64,000 nt of DNA from Tsukamurella paurometabola DSM 20162. Lineage in GTDB: Bacteria > Actinomycetota > Actinomycetes > Mycobacteriales > Mycobacteriaceae. Positions 52,982 to 60,677 of this stretch are shown here, in pieces; within the stretch, counting starts at the first letter, position 1; each line of letters starts with the position of its first letter. The translations under genes were made by a program, and so were the position numbers. The stretch lies in contig NC_014158.1 of NCBI RefSeq assembly GCF_000092225.1, positions 1 to 64,000 of the forward strand. The letters are read 5' to 3'. The notes under the pieces were generated by a model, which was not told where the DNA came from, made no database searches, and worked only from the letters and a program-made list of their open reading frames with translations.

Positions 52982-54580
52982 TCAGTATGCGCCACTCGAT
53001 CCGACCACGGTGCCCACGGTGCGAGCCACGATCGACAGGTCGGTGAACAGCGACCAGTTCTCGACGTAACCCACGTCGAGCCGGACCGATTCGTCCCAGG
53101 ACAGGTCCGAGCGACCGCTGACCTGCCAGGCTCCGGTGATTCCGGGTTTGACCAGGTGCCGCCGCCGCATCACGGGCGGATACTGGGCGACCTCGGCGGG
53201 GAGTGCCGGTCGCGGTCCGACCACGGACATCTCGCCCTTGAGGACGTTGATGAACTGTGGAAGCTCGTCGATGCTGTAGCGGCGCACGATGCGACCGATC
53301 CGCGTGACCCGGGGATCGTCCGGGATCTTGAACAGCACGCCGGCACCGATGTCCTTGTCGGCGAGTGCGTCCCGGTAGCTGTCGGCACCGTCGACCATGC
53401 TGCGGAACTTCACCATGTGGAAGGTCTTCCCGCCGGCGCCCACCCGCTCGGCGCTGTAGAACAGCGGGCCCCGGGAATCGATCTTGACGGCGATCGCCAC
53501 GGCCAGGGTGACCGGAAAGGTGAACAGGAGGGCGATCGTGGCGAAGACGATGTCGAAGGTGCGCTTGGCCATGCTGTCGGCCCGGCGGTGCTGGGGCCGC
53601 GCGATCGACAGCATCGGCATACCGCTCACGGATTGGTACACCACGCGATGTCCGGCCACGTCGACGACGCCGGGCACGAGGACCAGCTCGACCTGCTTCT
53701 CATCGAGTTCCCAGATGAGCTTGCGCAGATCGCCGGGGCCCAGGGTGTCGGTCGGGGTGAGCGCGACGGCGCGAGCCCCCGTCCGGTCGATCGCGGCGAG
53801 CAGGGTCTGGTCGGACCCGACCACGGGTATCGCGGTCCCGTCGTCGAGCGGAATCGACTCGTAGAGTTCGGATTCGCCCTCCGGCAGGCACGCGCCCACC
53901 ACCTCGGCGCCCGACCGCCCCTCGCGCAGCAGGGCGGCCGCGGTGGCCCGCGTCGCGAAGAAGCTGCCCACCACGAGCGTCGGTGTCCGGAACTCCTGGT
54001 CGGTCTGGGTGCGCACGCGGCGGCCCCACAGCATCCGGCACAGCAGTACTCCGCCGAGCGCGACGGGAAGCGATGCGCGGATGACCGCCTGTAGCAGCGG
54101 CACGTGCAGGTACGCCTCGACGATGCCGGTGATACCGAAGACCACGGCGGTCGCGCGGAGGACGTGCCGGAACTCGGCCGAGCCGAGCCGCAGTAGTGGC
54201 ACGGCGAGGGTGCGCGACGAGCTCAGCGCCCCCACCCAGACGGCGTGGATCGCGATGATCACGGCGACGGCCGTGGCCGCGGGTACACCGGCGGCGATCG
54301 CGGCGACGGAACCCGAGGCAGCGGCGACGGTGGCGACGACGATGTCATCGGTGAGGACGGCGCCGCGCGGCACGCTCCTGGAGCCGGTCGTGGCGGGCGG
54401 TTCCGGCGCCGCGCCGGTGTCCGCCAGGCTCGCGGTATCGGGTGACACGGGGGGTGCGGCGGGCACATCGGAAGCCGGTGCCGTGGGGCTCGTGCGGGGC
54501 GGATGAGGCGGCAGGGTCGGGTGTGTGGTGACACCCCGATGAGCGTGGGGTCCGGACGTCTCGGACGACAGTTCGGTCAT
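52982..54580 (-). CDS. Polyprenyl-phosphate sugar-1-phosphate transferase (WbaP/CpsE-like)
   Basis: About 532 residues from ATG 54580, which is 11 nt after AGGAGG; an in-frame GTG at 54592 is too close. A disordered Pro/Ser/Thr N-terminus (about 1-70) precedes membrane segments and a CoA-binding-like central domain. The C-terminal PNPT-type catalytic part holds KRTFDIVFATIALLFTFP, LFYSAERVGAGGKTFHMVKFRSM, and DELPQFINVLKGEMSVVGPRP. It transfers a sugar phosphate from a nucleotide sugar to undecaprenyl/decaprenyl phosphate, the first step in building a surface polysaccharide. Key initiating gene of the cluster. Confidence 0.92.
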   Translation of the reverse strand: MTELSSETSGPHAHRGVTTHPTLPPHPPRTSPTAPASDVPAAPPVSPDTASLADTGAAPEPPATTGSRSVPRGAVLTDDIVVATVAAASGSVAAIAAGVPAATAVAVIIAIHAVWVGALSSSRTLAVPLLRLGSAEFRHVLRATAVVFGITGIVEAYLHVPLLQAVIRASLPVALGGVLLCRMLWGRRVRTQTDQEFRTPTLVVGSFFATRATAAALLREGRSGAEVVGACLPEGESELYESIPLDDGTAIPVVGSDQTLLAAIDRTGARAVALTPTDTLGPGDLRKLIWELDEKQVELVLVPGVVDVAGHRVVYQSVSGMPMLSIARPQHRRADSMAKRTFDIVFATIALLFTFPVTLAVAIAVKIDSRGPLFYSAERVGAGGKTFHMVKFRSMVDGADSYRDALADKDIGAGVLFKIPDDPRVTRIGRIVRRYSIDELPQFINVLKGEMSVVGPRPALPAEVAQYPPVMRRRHLVKPGITGAWQVSGRSDLSWDESVRLDVGYVENWSLFTDLSIVARTVGTVVGSSGAY

Positions 54581-54665
54581 ACGTGCGCGCACCTCCTATC
54601 CGACTCTCAGGGTGGGCCGCTCGAATACCCGCGTCACGATACCGTGTGCAATCGCGTAGGAGAAT

Positions 54666-54688
54666 ACTCTTACGTTGTGCATAAGAGT
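54666..54688. promoter_or_regulatory. A/T-rich inverted repeat upstream of the sugar transferase
   Basis: ACTCTTA (54666-54672) and TAAGAGT (54682-54688) pair perfectly across a 9-nt spacer, in an unusually A/T-rich patch, 86 bp upstream of the sugar-transferase start and 49 bp after the RmlC-like stop. It could be a terminator hairpin for the epimerase gene or an operator. Confidence 0.4.
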
Positions 54689-54736
54689 GGATTGTGAGGC
54701 GCCCGGAGGGGTCCGTTCCCGGACGGGAATCTCTGA

Positions 54737-55291
54737 TCAGCGCAGACCGTGCTGGAGCTCGGACCAGGACCCGGCCGCTGCTTCCCGAGATGAGACGACC
54801 GTCACAGGCAGCGGCCATGAAATAGCCAAATCGGGGTCGTTGTAAACAACCCCGAGGTCCTCATTCGGATCGTGCGGGCGGTCGATCCGGTAGCAGACGT
54901 CGGCGACGGGCGTCAGTGCCTGGAACCCGTGCAGGAACCCGGGCGGCACGTACAGGTGGTGGAAGTTCTCGTCGTCCAAGCGGAAGCTGGCGTGCCGCCC
55001 GAACGTCGGTGAATCGGGCCGGATGTCGACGAGCACGTCGAGGACGGCACCGTGCGCACATCGCACCAGCTTGGCTTCGCCCCGGCCGGACCGGCCGTGC
55101 AGACCGCGCACCACACCGCCGTGCGAGCGCGATTGCGAATCCTGGACGAACGACGCCGACGCCCCCGGCACGCCGAGGTGCGCGTCGAACTCCTCGGCAT
55201 CGAAGGTCCGGGTGAACAGGCCGCGCTGGTCGCGGTGGGGCTCGGGGACGAGCAACACCACGTCGGAAAGATCGGTCGCCTCGATGCGCAT
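54737..55291 (-). CDS. RmlC-like dTDP-4-dehydro-6-deoxysugar epimerase
   Basis: 184 residues, cupin-type. Catalytic His65 in VVRGLHGR, the strand GAVLDVLVDIRPDSPTFG and the YVPPGFLHGFQAL motif are typical. It is more divergent than the second epimerase in this cluster at the sites around the His (HGRSGRGE) and in the C-terminal tyrosine region (YRIDRPHDP). It may act as a 3-epimerase or a 3,5-epimerase. ATG 55291 faces the ATG of the next gene, only 14 bp away, so the two promoters must overlap. Confidence 0.85.
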   Translation of the reverse strand: MRIEATDLSDVVLLVPEPHRDQRGLFTRTFDAEEFDAHLGVPGASASFVQDSQSRSHGGVVRGLHGRSGRGEAKLVRCAHGAVLDVLVDIRPDSPTFGRHASFRLDDENFHHLYVPPGFLHGFQALTPVADVCYRIDRPHDPNEDLGVVYNDPDLAISWPLPVTVVSSREAAAGSWSELQHGLR

Positions 55292-55305
55292 GCAAACATG
55301 GTGGC

Positions 55306-56325
55306 ATGACCGCTTCCTCGCCGGGCGACACCGTGTACCGGATCGTCGCCGATTCCTGGTACGCACCGCACCTGCGCGGCGCGGTCGCGCTCGACGATCT
55401 GCTCCCGCGGCCGGTGCGGAGCGCCGCAGCCCGCAGTGGGCTGCTGCGCGGGCTGCTGCTGGCGGCGGCCGGACTACGTGCCGACGCGGTCGTGACGACG
55501 AATCCGAGCCCCGGCGCAGCGATCTGCCTGGCCCTGTACGGACTGCTCGGGCGGCGGCGTGTGGTGCTGCTCGAATACATCGTGCATCCGCCTTCGGGAC
55601 GGTTCGGCCGTCTGCGATTCACCGTGTTGCGCAAGCTGCTGCTGCGGCGTGCGCTGCTGCGGGCCCAGGTCCTCACCGATGCCGAGGTTCCGGCCTACGC
55701 CGCTCTGCACGGTGTCGGCCCGGACCGCTTCGAGGTGGTCCGGTGGCCCGCCCGGTTCGACGAGACGCCGGCGCCTGCGCTGCGTGCGGGCCGGGTGGTC
55801 GTGGCCTCGGGCCGCAGAACCGACTGGGACACCTTCCTGCGGGCGGCCGACGGCGCCGACTGGGACGTCCGGGTGGTGTGCACCGGAGCCGACCTCGCCG
55901 CAGTGCAGAGCCTTGCGCCACCGTCAGCCACTGTGCTGCACGATATTTCGGCGGATGAGAACCAGGCCGTCGTGAACCAGGCCACCGTGTACGTGATTCC
56001 GGTACCGGAGACGGGCGCGAGTATCGGGCAGATCCGCGTGATGAACGCCGGTCAGGCGGGTGTGCCCGTGGTGGCCTCCGATGTCTCGGGATTCGCGGGC
56101 TACCTCGACCAGGAGGTGGCGGTTCTGGTGCCGCCCGGGGATCCCGCCGCGCTGCGCGCCGCCGTGGACGCGCTGCTCGACGATCCGGCGCGCCGGGAGG
56201 GGTTGCGCAGCGCTGCGCGGGCCCGCGGGGGCACCATGGACGAGTATCTGACCCGGATCGACGAGCTGGCCCACCGCGGAGCCGGCCCGGAGCCGGTCAC
56301 CGACGGCGTGGAGAGGATCAGCTGA
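55306..56325 (+). CDS. GT4-like glycosyltransferase
   Basis: 339 residues with a GT-B layout. The C-terminal half has DWDVRVVCTGAD and PETGASIGQIRVMNAGQAGVPVVASDVSG, followed by VAVLVPPGDPAALRAAVDALL, a common GT4 tail. The N-terminal acceptor half is less conserved, with a hydrophobic stretch (GLLLAAAGLRADAVV). The family's Glu-x7-Glu donor motif is weak, so donor specificity is unclear. Its stop abuts the rmlA start (TGAGTG), so the genes are co-transcribed. Confidence 0.8.
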   Translation: MTASSPGDTVYRIVADSWYAPHLRGAVALDDLLPRPVRSAAARSGLLRGLLLAAAGLRADAVVTTNPSPGAAICLALYGLLGRRRVVLLEYIVHPPSGRFGRLRFTVLRKLLLRRALLRAQVLTDAEVPAYAALHGVGPDRFEVVRWPARFDETPAPALRAGRVVVASGRRTDWDTFLRAADGADWDVRVVCTGADLAAVQSLAPPSATVLHDISADENQAVVNQATVYVIPVPETGASIGQIRVMNAGQAGVPVVASDVSGFAGYLDQEVAVLVPPGDPAALRAAVDALLDDPARREGLRSAARARGGTMDEYLTRIDELAHRGAGPEPVTDGVERIS

Positions 56326-57198
56326 GTGCGCGGAATCATTCTTGCGGGCGGTACCGGCAGCCGGTTGCACCCGATCACGCTGGGGGTGAGCAAGCAGCTG
56401 GTCCCGGTCTACGACAAGCCGATGATCTACTACCCGCTGTCCACGCTGATCCTTGCCGGGATCTCGGACGTACTGGTCATCACGACCCCGCACGACCGGG
56501 AGGCCTTCTCCCGGTTGCTGGGCGACGGCAGCCAGTTCGGTATCGCGATCAGCTACGCGGTGCAGCCCGAACCCGATGGTCTCGCGAGCGCCTTCCGTAT
56601 CGGGCGCCAGCACATCGGTGGCGACCGCGCCGCACTCGTGCTCGGCGACAACATCTTCTACGGTCCCGGTCTCGGTTCGCAGCTCCAGAGGTTCTCCGAG
56701 ATCGACGGTGGCGCGGTGTTCGCGTACCGGGTCTCCGATCCCGAGCGGTACGGCGTGATCGAATTCGATGCCGCCGGGAAGGCGCTCTCCCTGGTGGAGA
56801 AGCCCGAACGACCGCGGTCGAACTACGCGGTGCCGGGCCTGTACTTCTACGACAACGACGTGGTGGAGATCGCCGCGGGCCTGCGACCCTCGGCGCGCGG
56901 CGAGCTGGAGATCACCGACGTCAACCTGGAGTACCTGCGACGCGGCACACTCCAGGTGCAGGTGCTGCCGCGCGGCACCGCATGGCTGGACACCGGCACC
57001 GTCGACTCGTTGCTCGACGCCGGTACGTACGTGCGCACCATCGAGCAGCGGCAGGGCCTGCGGATCGGCGTCCCGGAAGAGGTGGCCTGGCGCCGCGGTT
57101 TCCTCACCGACGAGGAACTGCGCACCCGCGCGGAACCGCTGGTCAAATCCGGGTACGGGGCGTATCTGCTGAATCTTCTGGCCGCGGAACGGGGCTGA
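56326..57198 (+). CDS. rmlA: Glucose-1-phosphate thymidylyltransferase
   Basis: 290 residues, short RmlA form. It makes dTDP-glucose from glucose-1-phosphate and dTTP, the entry to deoxysugars. Motifs: [47 protein letters not shown] and [12 protein letters not shown] 56326 follows directly on the glycosyltransferase stop. No rmlB or rmlD lies in this window, so either they are elsewhere or the end product is not rhamnose. The 3' end overlaps the DUF1361 gene by 56 bp on the opposite strand. Confidence 0.95.
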   Translation: MRGIILAGGTGSRLHPITLGVSKQLVPVYDKPMIYYPLSTLILAGISDVLVITTPHDREAFSRLLGDGSQFGIAISYAVQPEPDGLASAFRIGRQHIGGDRAALVLGDNIFYGPGLGSQLQRFSEIDGGAVFAYRVSDPERYGVIEFDAAGKALSLVEKPERPRSNYAVPGLYFYDNDVVEIAAGLRPSARGELEITDVNLEYLRRGTLQVQVLPRGTAWLDTGTVDSLLDAGTYVRTIEQRQGLRIGVPEEVAWRRGFLTDEELRTRAEPLVKSGYGAYLLNLLAAERG

Positions 57199-57829
57199 TC
57201 ACGGCGGGGGTCAGCGACCAGACGGTGAGGTACGCGAGCCCGTAGAAGGCCGCTACCGCGAGCGCGACGCCGGTCGATTCGACGTGCGAGAAGGGCGATC
57301 CGATCCACCCCAGGGTGGCGGCGACCACGTCGTCGGGCCGGGTCACCAGGTCCCACGAGTTCCAGCGCTGGAACCGTCCGATCACCACACCGATGGCGCA
57401 CAGGCCCACCGAGACCGCGACCGCGAGCCATCCCCAGCGCGCTCCGAACTCCCGCTCCAGCCGGCGGTGCACCAGCAGCAGCGAGACCACGCCGAGCAGG
57501 ATGCCGGTCCAGGCCGCGAACCCGTACTGCAGCACGTGCCGCCACATGTTCGCGCCCTCACCGAGGTGCACCAGGTCGGTCACCAGATACGGCGAGTTGG
57601 GCAGGAAGGCGAGCCAGCCGACCCCGAGCGGCACCAGCGCGCCGCGGGCGCGGACCGTGGCGAAGCCGAGCGCACAGAGCATCGGGATCCAGGCCAGGAA
57701 GAGGTTCCACACCAGGAATCGGGTGGGGTAGGACATCGGTGCCTGCGCGTCGGTCACCCCGAGCGCGACGGTCAGCGCGGTGGTTGCGAGCAGGGACGCC
57801 ACCAACAGGACGCCTCGGGCCGTGGTCAT
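57143..57829 (-). CDS. DUF1361 membrane protein
   Basis: 228 residues with about seven helices. Motifs fit the family: [35 protein letters not shown], and [13 protein letters not shown]. The function of this family is unknown, but its members are often found near surface-glycan genes. The start ATG 57829 is set by the first hydrophobic segment. It overlaps rmlA by 56 bp tail to tail, which is long for the region. Confidence 0.8.
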   Translation of the reverse strand: MTTARGVLLVASLLATTALTVALGVTDAQAPMSYPTRFLVWNLFLAWIPMLCALGFATVRARGALVPLGVGWLAFLPNSPYLVTDLVHLGEGANMWRHVLQYGFAAWTGILLGVVSLLLVHRRLEREFGARWGWLAVAVSVGLCAIGVVIGRFQRWNSWDLVTRPDDVVAATLGWIGSPFSHVESTGVALAVAAFYGLAYLTVWSLTPAVISPVPRPEDSADTPRTRI

Positions 57830-57963
57830 CGAACCAGTGTGCCCGCTGCGGCGTCATGCCGGGAGGGTCGCGCGCGGACAGCGCAGCATCCGACACCGGA
57901 ACACGGTGGCTCCGGGCGGTGACGGTCCCTCGGTAGGATTGCAACGACGAAAGGGTGTGACGG

Positions 57964-58539
57964 ATGGCTATGCGGGCACGAGGGTTGACGGTTCCGGGTG
58001 CGTTCGAGTTCACGCCGCAGCAGTTCGGAGACGACCGGGGCCGGTTCCTGGAGTGGTTCAAGGCCTCTGAGTTCGAAGAGGCCACCGGTGCGCCCATGCC
58101 GGAGCTGCAGCAGGCGAACTGCTCGGTCTCGGCCGCGGGAGTACTGCGCGGCGTGCACTACACGCTCACCCCGCCGGGGCAGGCGAAGTACGTGACCTGC
58201 GTGCGCGGCGCCTTCCTCGACGTCGTGGTGGACCTGCGCCGCGATTCCCCGACCTTCGGTACCTGGGACACGGTATTGCTCGACGATGTGGACCGCCGCG
58301 CCGTGTACCTGCCCGCCGGCCTGGGCCACGCGATCCTGTCGCTGGAGGACCGATCGACGGTGATGTACCTGTGCTCGGTGGAGTACGCACCGGACGTGGA
58401 TCGTGAACTCGACGCCTTCGACCCCGATCTCGCGATCGACTGGCCCACCGAGGGGCGCGACGGGACACCGCTCACCTACGTCCGATCGGCGAAGGACGAG
58501 GCGGCACCCTCGCTGCGCGAGGTGTTCGGGGGGCGATGA
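57964..58539 (+). CDS. rmlC: dTDP-4-dehydrorhamnose 3,5-epimerase-type enzyme
   Basis: 191 residues, closer to consensus than the epimerase at 54737-55291. Catalytic His65 in VLRGVHYTL, GQAKYVTCVRGAFLDVVVDLR, the DSPTFG loop, the YLPAGLGHAIL strand, and MYLCSVEYAP with a tyrosine near the usual base position. It converts dTDP-4-keto-6-deoxyglucose into the 3,5-epimer. ATG 57964, with in-frame ATG at 57970 as an alternative. Either this or the divergent epimerase may serve a 3-epimer sugar. Symbol assigned by family. Confidence 0.85.
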   Translation: MAMRARGLTVPGAFEFTPQQFGDDRGRFLEWFKASEFEEATGAPMPELQQANCSVSAAGVLRGVHYTLTPPGQAKYVTCVRGAFLDVVVDLRRDSPTFGTWDTVLLDDVDRRAVYLPAGLGHAILSLEDRSTVMYLCSVEYAPDVDRELDAFDPDLAIDWPTEGRDGTPLTYVRSAKDEAAPSLREVFGGR

Positions 58540-58573
58540 GGGTGCGTCCCGCCAGTCGCCGGTGCCTCAGGTG

Positions 58574-59674
58574 ATGATCGTGTCCGAGCCGCTGCGCGTC
58601 CTTCTCGTGGGTCCCGCCCCACCGGGGCCGCACAGCCGCGGCGGTATGGCGACCGTGATGGGTCACATGGCCGCGCATCCCCATGCCGCGATCACCGTGG
58701 TACCCACCTTCGTCGACGCCGGCCCGGTCGAGCGGATCCGCGTCGGCGTCGTCGGCATGCTCCGCGCGGCGGTACTGGTGCTGGCCGGGCGGGTCGACGT
58801 GCTGCACGTGCACCTCTCGCACGGCGGCAGTGTGATCCGTAAGGCGCTCCCGCTGTGGGCGGCTCGCCTCCGCGGTGTCCCCGCGGTGATACACGGCCAC
58901 AGCTTCGATTTCGGCGGCTGGTTGGCCGGCCTTCCCGCACCCGCGCGGGCCGTGGTGCGCGCCGCGCTCCCCGCCGACCGGTGGCTGGTCCTGAGCACCG
59001 GGCTCGCCGCGGAGTACCGCGCCGCGCTCCACCTGCCGGCCGACCGCGTCCAGGTGCTGCACAATCCGGTTCCCGCTGCGGCGACCGCCGCTCCCGATCC
59101 CGCCGAAACCACAGTGCTGCAGGTGGTCTCGCTCGGTAGGCTCGGTGAACGCAAAGGGACCTACGGTCTCGTCAGCGCCCTCGCCGCGCTGCCGCCCGAC
59201 ACGCTGAACCGGCTGCACCTCACCCTCGCCGGCGACGGCGAGGTCGACGAGGTCCGGGCGGCCGTCGCCGCCGCCGGATTGGGCGAGGCGGTGACGGTGA
59301 CCGGGTGGATCGACGCCGCCGGACGGGATCGGCTGCTGGCCGCGAGCCACGTCTTCGCGCTGCCCAGCCATCACGAGGGCCTGCCCATGGCACTGTTGGA
59401 GGCGATGGCCGCGGGCCTGGCGCCGCTGACCACGCCCGTGGGCGGCATCCCCGACGCCGTCTCCGACGGCATCGACGGTCTCCTGGTGCCGCCCGGCGAT
59501 CCGGCGGCGCTCGCCGCGGCGCTCACCGCGCTGGTCGACGACCGGGCGGCGACGGCGGCGCTCGCCACCGCCGCCCGCGAGCGAGCGCAGGAGTTCGACC
59601 TCGAAATCTGGTATTGGCGACTGGAATCCGTGTGGTCCGAGCTGGCCGGCGTCAGATCCGTGCGACGCGGCTGA
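58574..59674 (+). CDS. GT4-family glycosyltransferase
   Basis: 366 residues. The N-terminus (MIVSEPLRVLLVGPAPPGPH) has the first GT-B Rossmann strand, VIHGHSFDF lies in the acceptor cleft, and the C-terminal donor domain has VVSLGRLGERKGTYGLV, PSHHEGLPMALLEAMAAG (Glu-x7-Glu motif) and VGGIPDAVSDGIDGLLVPPGD. Typical of polysaccharide-assembly GT4 enzymes. Start uncertain: ATG 58574 or GTG 58580 (with AGGTG upstream); 35 bp after rmlC, so co-transcribed. It overlaps the next gene tail to tail by 23 bp. Confidence 0.88.
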   Translation: MIVSEPLRVLLVGPAPPGPHSRGGMATVMGHMAAHPHAAITVVPTFVDAGPVERIRVGVVGMLRAAVLVLAGRVDVLHVHLSHGGSVIRKALPLWAARLRGVPAVIHGHSFDFGGWLAGLPAPARAVVRAALPADRWLVLSTGLAAEYRAALHLPADRVQVLHNPVPAAATAAPDPAETTVLQVVSLGRLGERKGTYGLVSALAALPPDTLNRLHLTLAGDGEVDEVRAAVAAAGLGEAVTVTGWIDAAGRDRLLAASHVFALPSHHEGLPMALLEAMAAGLAPLTTPVGGIPDAVSDGIDGLLVPPGDPAALAAALTALVDDRAATAALATAARERAQEFDLEIWYWRLESVWSELAGVRSVRRG

Positions 59675-60677
59675 GCATCTCCTCGAGCCGTGCGGCGGAT
59701 TCGTCGGCGCCGTACCTCGCGAGGTAGTGCGCCCGAGCGACGGCGCCCCGGCGTGCCGCGGCCTCCGGATCGGCGAGCGCGTCGAACGCGGCCGCAAGAC
59801 CCGCGACGTCGTCCACCCCGATGGCCGCTTCGCCCGGCGGCTGGAACTCGGGCAGCGCACCCCGGTCGGAGACGATGGGGGTCACCCCGAGCTGCATCGC
59901 CAGCACTTGGACCCCGCTCTGCGTGGCCCGGCGGTAGTGCGCCACCGATCCCTTCGCGGCAGCGAGGGGGCCGATCACATCGGCGTAGGAATACGCGCCC
60001 GGCACCCGGCGCACGTGCGGCGCCGCCCGCAGCGGGGCATCACCGTCGCCGATCAATACGAGTTCGTCTCCACGCCAACCGGGCCCGGTGGCGTGCCGTT
60101 CCCAGGCGTCGAGCGTGACGTCCAGGTTCTTGTAGCCGTTGAGCCGGCCTACGGCCACGAAATCGCGTCGCTCCGTGGCCGGAACCATCGGCGGCACGAG
60201 CATTTCGGCGAGATCACTGGTCAGCGGTGCCAGAGCGTCCGCGCCGATCTCGGCCCGCACGTACTCGCTGAACGCCACCGTGGCCGCTGCGGACCCGTTC
60301 CAGCGATCGAACAGCGCGCGTTCCCATCGGGGTACCTCCTCCGCGGCGTCGTGCGGGCGGTCGTCGTGCACGAGCCGGACGCGGGGGGCGCTGCCGGCGA
60401 GGGCGATCCACCGCGGGTCACGCACCAGCTCGGTGACCACGACGTGCGGGGCGAACCGACGCGCGTCGCGCAGGCGGCGGGCGAACGGCGCCCAGGTGGA
60501 GGGTGTCTTCGGCCGTGGATTCAGCACCCACTCGTACGGCCGGGCGGCATCGGATTCGGGGTGCTGGTCGGAGGTAACCAGCACTACCTCCCAGCCCCGG
60601 TCCTCAAGCGCCTCGCAGTAGACCCGGGCCAGTGGACGCATCCACGGGGAGAGCCACAGCAGGCGCCGGCCGCTCAC
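59652..60677 (-). CDS. GT4-like glycosyltransferase
   Basis: 341 residues from GTG 60677, which overlaps the stop of the fused glycosyltransferase by 4 bases. Begins with a first GT-B strand (RRLLWLSPWMRPLARVYCEAL). Donor-domain elements: VAVGRLNGYKNLDVTLDAW, GDGDAPLRAAPHVRRVPG, and GVQVLAMQLGVTPIVSDRGALPEF. Likely adds a sugar in the same polysaccharide pathway. Frame continues upstream without conservation, so the downstream start was chosen. Confidence 0.82.
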   Translation of the reverse strand: MSGRRLLWLSPWMRPLARVYCEALEDRGWEVVLVTSDQHPESDAARPYEWVLNPRPKTPSTWAPFARRLRDARRFAPHVVVTELVRDPRWIALAGSAPRVRLVHDDRPHDAAEEVPRWERALFDRWNGSAAATVAFSEYVRAEIGADALAPLTSDLAEMLVPPMVPATERRDFVAVGRLNGYKNLDVTLDAWERHATGPGWRGDELVLIGDGDAPLRAAPHVRRVPGAYSYADVIGPLAAAKGSVAHYRRATQSGVQVLAMQLGVTPIVSDRGALPEFQPPGEAAIGVDDVAGLAAAFDALADPEAAARRGAVARAHYLARYGADESAARLEEMLSRVARI

